A stretch of 64,000 nucleotides of DNA from Rugamonas rivuli (GCF_009380165.1 NZ_WHUF01000001.1:744001-808000), one strand, 5' to 3'; positions 18,901 to 27,158 are shown, counted from the stretch's first letter. Program-made: numbers and translations. The notes: generated by a model from the letters alone, not told the origin.

Positions 18901-19082
18901 ATATCCTCCGGCGCCTGGCCCGAGAGCTGCGAAATCACGCGTACCTGCACATCCTGCACATCCGGAAAAGCTTCAATCGGCAGGTTGGACAACGCGTAGA
19001 AGCCGAACCCTATCAAGGCACACACCAGCACCATCACGAACACCCGCTGGCGCAGCGCGAATACGATCAAACGGTCGATCAT
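15969..19082 (-). CDS. HME-family RND efflux pump (CzcA/CusA superfamily)
   Basis: This 1037-aa inner-membrane pump has the RND plan of 12 helices and two large periplasmic loops. Helix 4 carries the heavy-metal signature DFGIIIDSAVVIVE with Asp392, Asp398 and Glu405, matching CzcA D402/D408/E415 in spacing. By eye, the methionines of the CusA copper cleft (M573, M623, M672) are not present at the matching places (DPKGPNNLES, NVEESLSG, SGAAVTSY). The metal is therefore uncertain, although a copper operon is next door. It overlaps both neighbours by 4 bases and is controlled, by position, by the divergent two-component system at 20348-22403. Confidence 0.92.
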   Translation of the reverse strand: MIDRLIVFALRQRVFVMVLVCALIGFGFYALSNLPIEAFPDVQDVQVRVISQLSGQAPEDMERTVTLPIEREVAGIPHLINVRSVTMTGLSIVTLTFDDETDNYFARQQVSEKLSTVTLPTGVQPQLAPLSTAVGEVYRYAIDAPHMSEADIRTLQDWTIRPALRMTPGVADVVSFGGTIREYQVEADPFLLAKYQVTLDQVSQAIGNGTGSAGGGLVKLGDASLIVRSAGLFTSLADMRQIVVTSRQGRAITVGDVATVQAGERPRFGIVAADQRDSVAEGIVSMTKGGNPSKINTELKERIAQLQKRLPAGVKIIPIYDRTELVHHTVKTVAENLVIGALLVIVILVVFLSSWRAALIVATVIPLALLFAFVLMNARGVSANLISLGAVDFGIIIDSAVVIVEALMVRMALMPVHEANPIEARMHVLHRTMSDMAHPVLFSKAIIILAFVPIFTFQRVEGKIFTPVALTLSFALAGAVLLTFTLLPTLLSWTTQRRPLVEVHRAWLTNLQRRYHALLDGTLRKTKLVLWVSLLPLALAFALSPRLGSEFMPKLDEGNIWLTITLPTSAALETTKAVERQMRKKLLAYPEVAHVISQAGRPDDGSDPKGPNNLESLIDLQPRSQWRFRDKEALVADMSASLAAIPGVTTNFSQVIQDNVEESLSGFRGEIVAKISGSDLAILDSKAQQLMDVIQSIPGASDVDATRIGGQSEVVVTPDRSRMARYGISIGDVNTLVNQALSGAAVTSYFEQDKRFDVVLKINEQNRKGIDAIGNLRLTVPGTQVGNGMGTVALHDVATIELRQGVSRIQRESGSRSVIVKMNLLGRDQGSFIEEAQRAVSEKVKLPPGYEITWGGQFENSQRAAKRLAVIIPLTILLMFSLLFWAFRSVRLAGLVLGMVPFTMIGGLAALGLAGLHLSVSAAVGFIAVAGISVQNGVIMVEEVMQRVREGAAVAQAIVGGAAMRLRPILMTALMAGMGLLPAALSHGIGSETQRPFACVIVGGIVSGTLFTLLVLPAALRLFGNFSEPGDTAPMNP

Positions 19083-20248
19083 GGCGCTCCGCCCGTGCGT
19101 GCGCCCATTTCAGCATCCAGCAACAGCGCGCCGGTGGTGACGATGTTCTCTCCGCCGGACACGCCCGCGCCGATATAACTGGCATCGTTCCCGCGCGTGA
19201 GCATCCTCACCTGGCGCCGCTGGAACTGCTGCGGCGCCGACTGCACGAACACATAGGTGTACACGCCGCGATTGACGAGCGCCGTGTTGGGCACCTTGAC
19301 GGCGTTGCCGCGCTCCTGCAGCAGCGTGCTGCGGACGTACATTTCGGGAAGCAGCTTGCCGGCCGGGTTGTCCAGACGCGCACGCACCGTGACGCGCCGC
19401 GTGTTGGGATCGACCACCAGGCCAGGCTGCGCTATCGTGGCCTTGAAATGCTCGTTCGGGAAAGCATCGCTTTCAACATCCACGCTTGCGCCCTGCCTGA
19501 CGCTGGCCAGCATGGATTCGGGCACGTCGATCATCAGCCAAAGCCGCTTGGGATTGGTGAGCACGAACAGCGGCGCCGGCATCCCCGGCGACACTTCCAG
19601 CGCCGGCGTAACGCTGCGCTCCGCAACGACGCCGTCGATAGGGCTGACCAGGCTGAAACGCTGCCCTTGAATACGGTCGCCATGTGGATTGATGCTGTGT
19701 ACGCGCTGCTGCGCGCGCAAGGTCTCAGCGTGCGCCTGGTCGAGATCCGACTGCGCCGCTTCCGAGTCCTTGCTGGCGATGGCCTCGCCGGGCACCAGTT
19801 CCTTCGCGCGCTCCATCGCCTTCCGCTTGCGTTCTTCGTCAGCACGCGCCTTGCTCAGGTCCGCCAGGGCGGCGCCAAAATCCGGAGAATCGATTTCGGC
19901 CAGCACCTGTCCCGCATGGACCGGAGAGCCCGGCGCCGCCTTGATCGCGGCCACGCGGCCGTTGACGCCGACGCCTATCCTGGCCGTCACATCTTCGTCA
20001 TACACCACGCGGGCGCTGAGGGTGTCGCCGGCGGGAATGCCAACCGCAGGCAGTATCTGCGCCTGTATCATCGCCAGTTGCGGTGCTCCGCTCGGGAACT
20101 GTATCCGGTCGAGATCCGGCGCCGGCGCCGCTGCCACATTGGCAGCACGTGCGGCCGGCGGCGGCTGGAACAGCAGATATCCGGCGATGGAAGCCGATGC
20201 CAGTAACAAGACCATGACAATGGCGGCCGGCTGCTTTTTCATACCCAT
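19079..20248 (-). CDS. RND efflux periplasmic adaptor (membrane fusion protein)
   Basis: This 389-aa adaptor has one N-terminal membrane anchor (AAIVMVLLLASASIAGYLLF), a barrel-sandwich domain, an alpha-hairpin (LSKARADEERKRKAMERAKE) and a beta-barrel (SPIDGVVAERSVTPALEVSPG). It links the inner-membrane pump to the outer-membrane channel. I see no His- or Met-rich N-terminal metal site like that of CusB or CzcB. AGGAAGC precedes the ATG. It is the first gene of the operon; its stop overlaps the pump start (ATGA). Confidence 0.92.
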   Translation of the reverse strand: MGMKKQPAAIVMVLLLASASIAGYLLFQPPPAARAANVAAAPAPDLDRIQFPSGAPQLAMIQAQILPAVGIPAGDTLSARVVYDEDVTARIGVGVNGRVAAIKAAPGSPVHAGQVLAEIDSPDFGAALADLSKARADEERKRKAMERAKELVPGEAIASKDSEAAQSDLDQAHAETLRAQQRVHSINPHGDRIQGQRFSLVSPIDGVVAERSVTPALEVSPGMPAPLFVLTNPKRLWLMIDVPESMLASVRQGASVDVESDAFPNEHFKATIAQPGLVVDPNTRRVTVRARLDNPAGKLLPEMYVRSTLLQERGNAVKVPNTALVNRGVYTYVFVQSAPQQFQRRQVRMLTRGNDASYIGAGVSGGENIVTTGALLLDAEMGARTGGAP

Positions 20249-20313
20249 GGAGCTTCCTGTGTCAGTTAGAATGCGGTGACGTACCTCACCGCGATAGTTG
20301 ATGATACAAAGTC

Positions 20314-20333
20314 AACCTTGCCTGAACCTTGCC
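20314..20333. promoter_or_regulatory. Response-regulator box: direct repeat with 11-bp period
   Basis: Two perfect copies of AACCTTGCC start at 20314 and 20325, 11 bp apart, in the 99-bp gap between the divergent efflux operon and the response regulator gene. One-turn direct repeats are the usual binding pattern of OmpR/PhoB winged-helix dimers, so this is probably the site for the adjacent regulator. Confidence 0.6.
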
Positions 20334-20347
20334 CATATTGAATCGCC

Positions 20348-21025
20348 ATGCCACTTTTGCTTGTTGAGGATGACCGGGAACTCGCTCATGGTTTGAGCAG
20401 CTCACTCGCGCAATCCGATTACGTGACCGATGTCGTGTTCGACGGCCGTTCGGCACTGGAGGCGTGTGCGCAGACGACCTACGACCTGGTGGTGCTGGAC
20501 CTCGGGCTACCCGACATGGATGGATTGGAAGTGCTGCGCCGCTTGCGCAAGGCGGGACTGACGGCGCCCGTGCTGATACTGACCGCGCGCTTCGATCTCG
20601 ACGACCGCGTGCTGGGCCTCGACGCCGGCGGCGACGACTACCTTGCCAAGCCGTTTGCGCTGCCCGAGCTGGAGGCCAGGATACGCGCGCTACTGCGCCG
20701 CAGCGCGCCGAACGAGTCGCAGCTGATCTTTTGCGACATCGTTTTTGAGCCGGTCTCCAAACAAGCGAGTGTGCGCGGCCGCGAGCTGGCGCTGACCGCC
20801 GCCGAAGCATCGGTGCTTAGCCTGTTGATGCGACGTCCACGGCGCGTGGTCAGCAAGTCGCAGTTCCTGGACGATATCTATGACCATGCCGAAGAAAAGA
20901 ACTCCGCGATGATCGAAGTATTCGTCAGCAGGTTGCGGCGCAAGCTGGCCGACGCCCAGTCGCAGGTACACATACGGGCGCTGCGCGGCCTGGGATACCG
21001 CCTGGACGAGCGTGTAGATGAATAA
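20348..21025 (+). CDS. OmpR/PhoB-family response regulator (QseB-like)
   Basis: The 225-aa protein has a receiver (acid pair at 8-9, phospho-acceptor Asp51 in VVLDLGLPDMDG, TAR and K in YLAKPF) and a C-terminal winged-helix DNA-binding domain ending IRALRGLGYRLDE. It overlaps the kinase gene by 8 bases. Its place, divergent from an HME-RND efflux operon and convergent with copper genes, suggests control of metal or envelope stress efflux (inference). An 11-bp-spaced direct repeat lies 15-34 bases before its ATG, suggesting autoregulation. Confidence 0.94.
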   Translation: MPLLLVEDDRELAHGLSSSLAQSDYVTDVVFDGRSALEACAQTTYDLVVLDLGLPDMDGLEVLRRLRKAGLTAPVLILTARFDLDDRVLGLDAGGDDYLAKPFALPELEARIRALLRRSAPNESQLIFCDIVFEPVSKQASVRGRELALTAAEASVLSLLMRRPRRVVSKSQFLDDIYDHAEEKNSAMIEVFVSRLRRKLADAQSQVHIRALRGLGYRLDERVDE

Positions 21026-22403
21026 GCCGCAGCCCAGCCTGCGCCGCCAGCTGCTGCTGCACCTGGCGATTCCCATTCTCGTGGTGCTGACGCTCGGCGC
21101 GGTAGGCGGCATGTTCATCGCCCGCCACATCGGCTATCAAGTACACGATCAATGGTTGCTGGACTCGGCGATGACGCTGGCAGCCCAGATCAAGTCCGAA
21201 GATGGACGTGTGCGACTGGCCTTGCCTCCCGAAGCAGTGCAAATGTTCCAGTGGGACCGGGTGGACCGGATCTACTGGCAGACGTCGTCGTCCAGGCAGG
21301 GCAACCTGTTGAGCAACGCAGTGATTCCGCCCGCCCCTGCGGCGAAGGCGACCGAGCAACCGGCCTTTTACGACGCCGTCCTGGATGGGCGGCTGATACG
21401 CGTGGTATCGATGGACATGCCTGCGCCTTCGGGCGTCAACGACACCATCCATATCCAGGTCGCGGAAACCATGAATAAGCGCGAACAGGTGGCTGGCAAG
21501 ATATTCTCGCAGTGGGCGCCGTTGCAGATCGCGGTGATGGTGATGGGCGGTGTGTTCATCTGGCTGGCGGTCACGCGCAGTTTATCGAAAGTCGACAGCG
21601 TCGCTGCCCGGCTGGGGAGCTACGAAACCGCCAACCTGGCGCCCGTGGCCGACACTGAGAATATGCCGGCGGAGATCAAGCCCCTAATAAACGCCATCAA
21701 CCTGCTGATTGCAAAACTCAGCGACGAACAGGAATCGCAAAAACGGTTCATCTCCAATGCCGCGCACCAGCTGCGAACGCCCCTGGCGACGCTGCAGGTG
21801 CAAACCCAGCGCGCGTTGCGCGAACGGGATGTATCGAAGAGGGATCAGGCGCTGGATGACGTGCATCGCGCAGTTACCAGGCTTCATCGTGTCGCGCATC
21901 AGCTGTTGACGCTGATGCGCTCCGAACACCAGGCCGAAAAACATCTCAATCTTGACAATGTCGATCTGGCCGATCTGGCGCGGGAAGAAGTGGAACGCTG
22001 GGCGGACAACGCCCTGGACAAACAGATAGACCTTGGCTACGAAGGACCGGAGCACGGCGTCGTCATTTTCGGCAATGCCCACCTGCTGCGTGAGTTGATG
22101 GGCAATTTGATCGACAACGCCATTCGCTACAACCGGCCCGGTGGCGTCGTCACGCTGGCCTTGCACGCGGATCCGGTTCATCTTTCGGTCGAAGACGACG
22201 GGCCAGGCATTCCCGCTCATGAACGCAGCCTTGTGCTTGAACGCTTCTATCGCGGCAGCAGCAGCGATGTCGCAGGCGGATGCGGATTGGGTCTGCCTAT
22301 CGCCTTCGAGATCGCTGCCCGCCATCAAGCGCAACTCCGCATCGCCTCCCAGGCTGCTGAACGCGGCACGCGTGTGGAAGTCCTGTTCTCGCCCGTCAAA
22401 TAG
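21018..22403 (+). CDS. Sensor histidine kinase (QseC/TctE-like)
   Basis: This 461-aa kinase has an N-terminal membrane helix (LLLHLAIPILVVLTLGAVGGMFI), a periplasmic 2CSK-type sensor domain of about 130 residues, a second helix (IAVMVMGGVFIWLAVTRSL), HAMP-like linker, HisKA with His250 (SNAAHQLRTPLATLQ), and an ATPase with NLIDNAIRYNRPGG and GCGLGLPIAFEIA. It is the partner of the overlapping regulator. The 3' end overlaps the convergent copD gene by 8 bases. Confidence 0.94.
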   Translation: MNKPQPSLRRQLLLHLAIPILVVLTLGAVGGMFIARHIGYQVHDQWLLDSAMTLAAQIKSEDGRVRLALPPEAVQMFQWDRVDRIYWQTSSSRQGNLLSNAVIPPAPAAKATEQPAFYDAVLDGRLIRVVSMDMPAPSGVNDTIHIQVAETMNKREQVAGKIFSQWAPLQIAVMVMGGVFIWLAVTRSLSKVDSVAARLGSYETANLAPVADTENMPAEIKPLINAINLLIAKLSDEQESQKRFISNAAHQLRTPLATLQVQTQRALRERDVSKRDQALDDVHRAVTRLHRVAHQLLTLMRSEHQAEKHLNLDNVDLADLAREEVERWADNALDKQIDLGYEGPEHGVVIFGNAHLLRELMGNLIDNAIRYNRPGGVVTLALHADPVHLSVEDDGPGIPAHERSLVLERFYRGSSSDVAGGCGLGLPIAFEIAARHQAQLRIASQAAERGTRVEVLFSPVK

Positions 22404-23298
22404 CTGTCGGCGGCTGCTGCGATGTCAGCATGGCGGCGGCCAGTATGGCGCCGAGCAGCAGAACCGTCTCTATCCTCAACGCCAGCCGCACCACCGCAAC
22501 GCCATCCGGCGACCGCGACGCGGCCGGCAAACCGATAAATTTGTTGTAACCGCCGATGCCGATGGCTACCAGCACCAAGGCCACCTTGCTCAGCAAGGTA
22601 ATGCCGTAAACGGTATAAATCAAATTCCCGGCGCTGCCGACGCGGTGCCAGCCGCTGTAGATCCCGGTGATAGCGATGGCCGCCAGCGCTGCCGTTGCGG
22701 CATGCGACATCCAGTTCAGGTAGCGATTCACCGCGTCCATCTCCCATCGCACCTGCAACACCAGCAAGCCAGAAACCGCCACCACGCCTGCCCACACAGA
22801 GATGGCCGACAGATGGATGGACTCCGCCGCCATGGGCAACGACCAAAGCCCCTGCTCGCCCGCGTGGCCCATCGATGAACGTGTGCCGGCGAACACGCCC
22901 ATGCCCAGCAGTACCGCCAGTTCGCCAGCCGGCGGCAGGCGCCGTCGGACGCTGCGCAACGCCAGCACAGCCGCCAGCGCAGCGACGGCGACGCAACCGG
23001 ACCAACCGTAAGCGGTAGTTGTCGCCATCATCCAGAACATGCCGCAAGCTTCGCGCAGGCCGGTGCCGCCCATGACGGCGGTGGCGGCCAGCAGCGACAA
23101 CCCACCGGCCGCGATGGCGACTCCCGCCGCCAGCATATCCAGCACACGCATGCACGCATCGAAACCTGCCGGATCACCGGCGCCAGCTGGCAGCCAACGG
23201 CGCGCGCACCAGGAACCGGCCAGCCAGCTAAAGCCGCAGTTGAGCAGGAAAGCCGAGCCGACTTGCAGCAGCCAGACGGCATCGACGCCCGCCTCCAC
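22396..23298 (-). CDS. copD: CopD-family inner-membrane copper protein
   Basis: The 300-aa protein has about eight hydrophobic helices with the CopD/YcnJ pattern: conserved His in MEAESIHLSAISVWAGVV (here with AAESIHLSA), and HAATAALAAIAITGIYSGWHRVG. CopD proteins act with CopC in periplasmic copper handling and probably carry copper across the inner membrane. The GTG start at 23298 shares one base with the copC stop (TAGTG), so the genes are coupled. It is the last gene of the copper operon starting at 27148. Confidence 0.88.
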   Translation of the reverse strand: MEAGVDAVWLLQVGSAFLLNCGFSWLAGSWCARRWLPAGAGDPAGFDACMRVLDMLAAGVAIAAGGLSLLAATAVMGGTGLREACGMFWMMATTTAYGWSGCVAVAALAAVLALRSVRRRLPPAGELAVLLGMGVFAGTRSSMGHAGEQGLWSLPMAAESIHLSAISVWAGVVAVSGLLVLQVRWEMDAVNRYLNWMSHAATAALAAIAITGIYSGWHRVGSAGNLIYTVYGITLLSKVALVLVAIGIGGYNKFIGLPAASRSPDGVAVVRLALRIETVLLLGAILAAAMLTSQQPPTAI

Positions 23299-23681
23299 TA
23301 TTTGACCGTGAAGGTGAACTCACCCTTGCGGCGATGTCCGTCAGGACCGGCCACTGCCCAGGCTACCGTGTACACGCCCGCTGACAGCGGCGGCAACACC
23401 AGCCGCAGAATCGCCGGATTGCTGGCGTCGACGGTAGCCTTGGCCTTGTCGGACACGGCGCCGGCAAGCACATGGCCGGCGGCACCGGTCAGCGTGATGC
23501 TGCTGAACGCAGGTTCGACCTTCTCGTTGAACGTCAGCGCGATCTCTTTCGGCGCGGCGTCCAGCACGGCATTGGCCGCCGGGTTAGAACTCTTCAAGCT
23601 GGCATGTGCGGCAGCGAAAGGCGCCGACAGCGTCGCCACCGCGACGACGGCGGCTGCCACCAGATTATGCAAAGTCTTCAT
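23298..23681 (-). CDS. copC: CopC-family periplasmic copper-binding protein
   Basis: The 127-aa protein has a signal peptide (VAVATLSAPFAAAHA) directly followed by the copper-binding N-terminus HASLKSSNPAANAVL, as in CopC, where this first histidine is a Cu(II) ligand. The rest is the beta-sandwich with LTFNEKVEPAFSSITL and the end PDGHRRKGEFTFTV, which holds the second conserved His. It binds copper in the periplasm and passes it to CopD. It lies 11 bases after the multicopper oxidase gene. Confidence 0.92.
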   Translation of the reverse strand: MKTLHNLVAAAVVAVATLSAPFAAAHASLKSSNPAANAVLDAAPKEIALTFNEKVEPAFSSITLTGAAGHVLAGAVSDKAKATVDASNPAILRLVLPPLSAGVYTVAWAVAGPDGHRRKGEFTFTVK

Positions 23682-23692
23682 GTGTATTCTCC

Positions 23693-25084
23693 TTAATGGC
23701 CGCTATGGCCGCTGGGTTTGCGTACCGTGAGTTCCACGTCCGGCGGGTTCAGTGCCGGCATGGACTGGCCGCCGGCGGTGTACTTGCGCGCTGGCTCGGG
23801 CAAGGCGCCGGTCCACTCGTAGGCTTGCGTGCCAGGGGGATGCTTGTACCAGCCCGGGTCCGTGTAGTCGCCGCGTTTCTGGTCCTTGCGCACTTTGACC
23901 ACGGTGAACATGCCGCCCATGTCCACGCCGCCGAACGGGCCTTCGCCCGTCATCATCGGCAGCGTGTTCTCCGGCAGCGCCATCTGCATGCCGCCCATGG
24001 CGCCGCCCTTGTCGCCCATGGTCATATACTCCGGCACGATCTTGTTGATCTTCTCGGCGATGCCGCGATGGTCCACGCCTATCATGGTCGGCACGTTGTG
24101 GCCCATGGCGTTCATCGTGTGGTGCGATTTGTGGCAGTGGAAAGCCCAGTCGCCCGGATCGGTGGCGACGAATTCAATCGCCCGCATCTGGCCGACAGCG
24201 ATATCGGTCGTCACTTCCGGCCAGCGCGAGGCCGGTGGCGTCCAACCGCCATCGGTGCCGGTGACGAAGAACTCGTGGCCGTGGATGTGCACCGGATGGT
24301 TGGTCATCGTCAGGTTGCCGACGCGGATGCGCACCTTGTCGCCCTGCCGCACCGGCATGGAATCGATGCCGGGGAAGACGCGGCTGTTGAACGTCCACAG
24401 GTTAAAGTCCAGCATGGTGTTGGTCTTCGGCGTGTAGCTGCCGGGATCGATGTCGTAGGCGTTCAGCAGGAAGACGAAGTCGCGGTCGACCGCAAACTGC
24501 GTATGGTCTTTGGGGTGCGTGACCCAAAAGCCCATCATGCCCATCGCCATCTGCGTCATCTCGTCTGCGTGCGGGTGGTACATGAAGGTTCCGGGACGCC
24601 TGGCGACGAATTCGTAGACGAAGGTTTTGCCCGGTGCGATGCCAGGTTGCGTCAGGCCGGTGACACCATCCATACCGTTCGGCAGGCGCTGGCCATGCCA
24701 GTGCACGCTGGTGTGCTCCGGCAGCTTGTTGGTGACGAAGATGCGCACGCGGTCGCCCTCCACCACCTCGATGGTCGGGCCGGGCGACTGGCCGTTGTAG
24801 CCCCACAGATTGGCCTTCATGCCGGGCGCCATTTCGCGCACCACCGGCTCGGCGATCAGGTGGAATTCCTTGACGCCGTTATTCATCCGCCACGGCAGCG
24901 ACCAGCCGTTCAGCGTCACCACCGGGTTGAACGGACGGCCGTTGGACGGCAGCGGCGGCACGTGGGTGTCGGCGTTATCCATGGTCATCGCCTCCGGCAG
25001 CGTGGCCGCGCCGGCCTTGCTGACGGCGGCCGCGCTGACCGCGACGGCGCCCGCGCCCTTGAAGAAGTCTCTACGTGAAATCAT
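23693..25084 (-). CDS. Tat-exported multicopper oxidase
   Basis: This 463-aa enzyme begins with a twin-arginine signal (SRRDFFKGAGAVAVSAAAV). It has all four copper ligand motifs: HWHGQRLPNGMDG, MYHPHAD, HPVHIHGHEFF and HCHKSHHTMNAM, giving type 1, 2 and 3 sites with a Met probably axial at type 1. The region QMAMGMMGFWV and GDKGGAMGGMQMALPENTLPM is Met-rich, as in cuprous oxidases such as CopA/CueO. It probably oxidises Cu(I) in the periplasm. It overlaps the TolC-like gene by 4 bases. Confidence 0.93.
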   Translation of the reverse strand: MISRRDFFKGAGAVAVSAAAVSKAGAATLPEAMTMDNADTHVPPLPSNGRPFNPVVTLNGWSLPWRMNNGVKEFHLIAEPVVREMAPGMKANLWGYNGQSPGPTIEVVEGDRVRIFVTNKLPEHTSVHWHGQRLPNGMDGVTGLTQPGIAPGKTFVYEFVARRPGTFMYHPHADEMTQMAMGMMGFWVTHPKDHTQFAVDRDFVFLLNAYDIDPGSYTPKTNTMLDFNLWTFNSRVFPGIDSMPVRQGDKVRIRVGNLTMTNHPVHIHGHEFFVTGTDGGWTPPASRWPEVTTDIAVGQMRAIEFVATDPGDWAFHCHKSHHTMNAMGHNVPTMIGVDHRGIAEKINKIVPEYMTMGDKGGAMGGMQMALPENTLPMMTGEGPFGGVDMGGMFTVVKVRKDQKRGDYTDPGWYKHPPGTQAYEWTGALPEPARKYTAGGQSMPALNPPDVELTVRKPSGHSGH

Positions 25085-26439
25085 GGGGTGGTCCTTGTTT
25101 CGTTGGCGCTGCCGCCGTTGACGGCGGTGTGCAGCCGGGTTTCGGCGATCCAGAAGTCGCGCTGTGTTTCGATGGCGGTGTTGACGCTGTTGAGCTGTTC
25201 GCGCGAGTCGGCCAGCAGTTCGAAGACGCTGGCCAGCATGCCGTTGTAGCGCAGCAGTACCTCGTCCGAGATCTTTTTACGCAGCGGTACCACCTCGTCG
25301 CGGTAGTGGCGGGCGATGTCGTAGGTGGTGCGGTAGGACGAATACGCCTCTCGCACTTCCGAACGGGCTCGCACCGCCGTGTCGGTAGTGCGGTGCACGG
25401 ACTGCATGTACTGCGCCTGCGCCCGCGCCACCTTGGCGCTGCCCCAGTCGAAGATCGGCAGTTCGAACGTGACCTGGTAGCCGTTCTCGCGCGGCTTGCC
25501 GGTGCTGCTCTTGTTGGCGTAGCCTGCGTCGAACACGTTGATAAAGCCGGTGGCCTTGGTCAGGCCGAGGGCGTCGGCCGTGGCTTCGGTATCGCGGCGT
25601 GCGGCCTGCATGTCCAGGCGCTGCGTCAGCGCCTGCGCCTCGGCGTCGTTCATTTCCTGAGGCTGCGGCGGCAGGTCGGGCAGACGGTCCGGCAGCGTGA
25701 AATTCTGCTGCTCGCCCCAGAGGCCGAGAAGGCGGATCAGCTGCTCACGCGAGGCGGTCGCCTCGTGGCGGCTGCGGGCCAGCTGCGTCAACGCATCCTG
25801 ATAAAAGGCGCGTTCGCGGGCCTGATCCAGTTTGCTCCAGTTGCCCACCTTGGCCATCTTTTCCGCCAGCTCGGACGAGGCGTCCGCAGCCACGCGCACC
25901 TGCTCGGCGAAGGCCGCCGATTGGGCCGCCGCCACGGCGGTGAAGTAGGCGCGGCGCGTATCGGCCGCCAGTTGAACCGCCTGGGCTGCGGCCTGCAGCT
26001 TGGCCTGTTCGAAGCGGCGGCCTTCAATGCGGGAACGTGCGGGTAAAGTCAGCAAGCCCGCGATATCGAACGTGACGCTGCGGTCGATTTCCGTTTCGCT
26101 GCCGCCACGGATGCGGCCAAAACCGAGGCTGGGATTGCGCATGCGGCTGGATTGGATGAACTCCGCCTCCGTCACACCCAACTCCGCCAACGATGCCTTC
26201 AATGCGGGGCTGTTCAGCAGCGCTATCTGCACTGCGGTCTCCGGGGTCAGCGGCTGCGCCAGCAGCGTGCCTACCTGCAGGCTGTTGTCGGCGTCGCGGG
26301 ACAGGCTGGCCGGTTGGCCGATGCGTTCCTGCGCCAAACGGGAGACATCGGCCAGGCCGCCGTCGTTGGACAGGCTGGCGCAGCCTGCCAGCAGCATGGC
26401 GGAAAATCCTGCCGCTGCCGCCTTGGGTAATCGTGCCAT
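25081..26439 (-). CDS. TolC-family outer-membrane lipoprotein (CopB/CusC-like role)
   Basis: The 452-aa protein has a lipobox (AMLLAGCASLSNDG) and two OEP domains (GVTEAEFIQSSRMRNPSLGF; TFELPIFDWGSAKVARAQAQY). It lies between the Met-rich protein and the multicopper oxidase in one operon, 1 base after the former and overlapping the latter by 4. No RND or adaptor gene is in this operon, which is a known arrangement for copper operons with a TolC-like channel beside a multicopper oxidase. It probably exports copper or passes it to another pump (inference). Confidence 0.9.
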   Translation of the reverse strand: MARLPKAAAAGFSAMLLAGCASLSNDGGLADVSRLAQERIGQPASLSRDADNSLQVGTLLAQPLTPETAVQIALLNSPALKASLAELGVTEAEFIQSSRMRNPSLGFGRIRGGSETEIDRSVTFDIAGLLTLPARSRIEGRRFEQAKLQAAAQAVQLAADTRRAYFTAVAAAQSAAFAEQVRVAADASSELAEKMAKVGNWSKLDQARERAFYQDALTQLARSRHEATASREQLIRLLGLWGEQQNFTLPDRLPDLPPQPQEMNDAEAQALTQRLDMQAARRDTEATADALGLTKATGFINVFDAGYANKSSTGKPRENGYQVTFELPIFDWGSAKVARAQAQYMQSVHRTTDTAVRARSEVREAYSSYRTTYDIARHYRDEVVPLRKKISDEVLLRYNGMLASVFELLADSREQLNSVNTAIETQRDFWIAETRLHTAVNGGSANETRTTP

Positions 26440-26440
26440 G

Positions 26441-26767
26441 TTATTGGCCTTTCATATGCTGGTGATGACCCTTGTGCGGGTCGTCGCTGGTTTCAGCCTT
26501 GGGCGTCTCAGGCTGCATCTGCGGCTGCATTTCCATCTGCATGTGCATGGAGTGGCCGGGTTGCGCGGCGAGTTCGCGGTTGGCCTGCAGCCAGACCTTG
26601 TCCGGCGTGACGGCGGTGTCCGGGGTTGGACGTATATCGGCAAAGGCCGAACGGTATGCCGGCGGCGGCACCTTGGCATCCGCATCCGGCGCTTTAGGCG
26701 CGGATTGGGCGGATGCATACACAGGCGCGCAGGCTACTGCCAGCAGCAGTATGCGAAAGCGATTCAT
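26441..26767 (-). CDS. Small periplasmic Met/His-rich protein of the copper operon
   Basis: The start at 26767 gives 108 residues with a Sec signal (ILLLAVACAPVYASA). The mature part is Pro-rich and then ends in a Met/His-rich tail: PGHSMHMQMEMQPQMQPE followed by DDPHKGHHQHMKG. Such MxM and HHxH clusters bind Cu(I) and Cu(II), so it is probably a periplasmic copper carrier. The low-complexity tail makes family assignment hard. It is 1 base upstream of the TolC-like gene and 54 bases after the first operon gene. Confidence 0.82.
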   Translation of the reverse strand: MNRFRILLLAVACAPVYASAQSAPKAPDADAKVPPPAYRSAFADIRPTPDTAVTPDKVWLQANRELAAQPGHSMHMQMEMQPQMQPETPKAETSDDPHKGHHQHMKGQ

Positions 26768-26821
26768 AGGATTCCTAGAAAAATGGCGGATACGCGGGCA
26801 AGCCCGCAGCTTCGGCAAATA

Positions 26822-27148
26822 TCAGGAAAGGCGGGGCGGACGCTCCAGCGTGGCGGGGATATAGGCGGTCATCGCAGGTTCAGGCGCGATGAAGGCGGCG
26901 CCGAAAAACGCCGCAGGCAGTACGATGGCGGGCACGCCGGGTGGCGCGGACGCACCCACGCAACTGGCGCAATGGCTGCATTTTCCATGCGCTCCCGACG
27001 CCGGCTCGGGCTTGTCCGGCGCGCAGTGCTCCGACCGCGCTTCCGTCTGCGTCGTCACCGTATGGCACGGAATCAAGGCAACAGCTACCCCTTGCAGCGG
27101 CAGGGCTGTTATCAAAATCCAGAGCAGGAAGCGGATGAATGGACGCAT
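26822..27148 (-). CDS. DUF2946-like small secreted Cys/His protein, first gene of copper operon
   Basis: From 27148 the protein has 108 residues: a membrane or signal segment (FIRFLLWILITALPLQGVAVA), then a Cys/His section (IPCH, EHCAPDKPE, GKCSHCASCVGAS) and a hydrophobic C-terminal half. The CxxCxxC motif may bind copper. This arrangement resembles DUF2946 proteins of proteobacterial copper loci, but I am not sure of the family. The predicted CueR promoter would start transcription about 4 bases upstream of this ATG, so the gene may be leaderless. Confidence 0.72.
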   Translation of the reverse strand: MRPFIRFLLWILITALPLQGVAVALIPCHTVTTQTEARSEHCAPDKPEPASGAHGKCSHCASCVGASAPPGVPAIVLPAAFFGAAFIAPEPAMTAYIPATLERPPRLS

Positions 27149-27158
27149 AGTGGACAGA

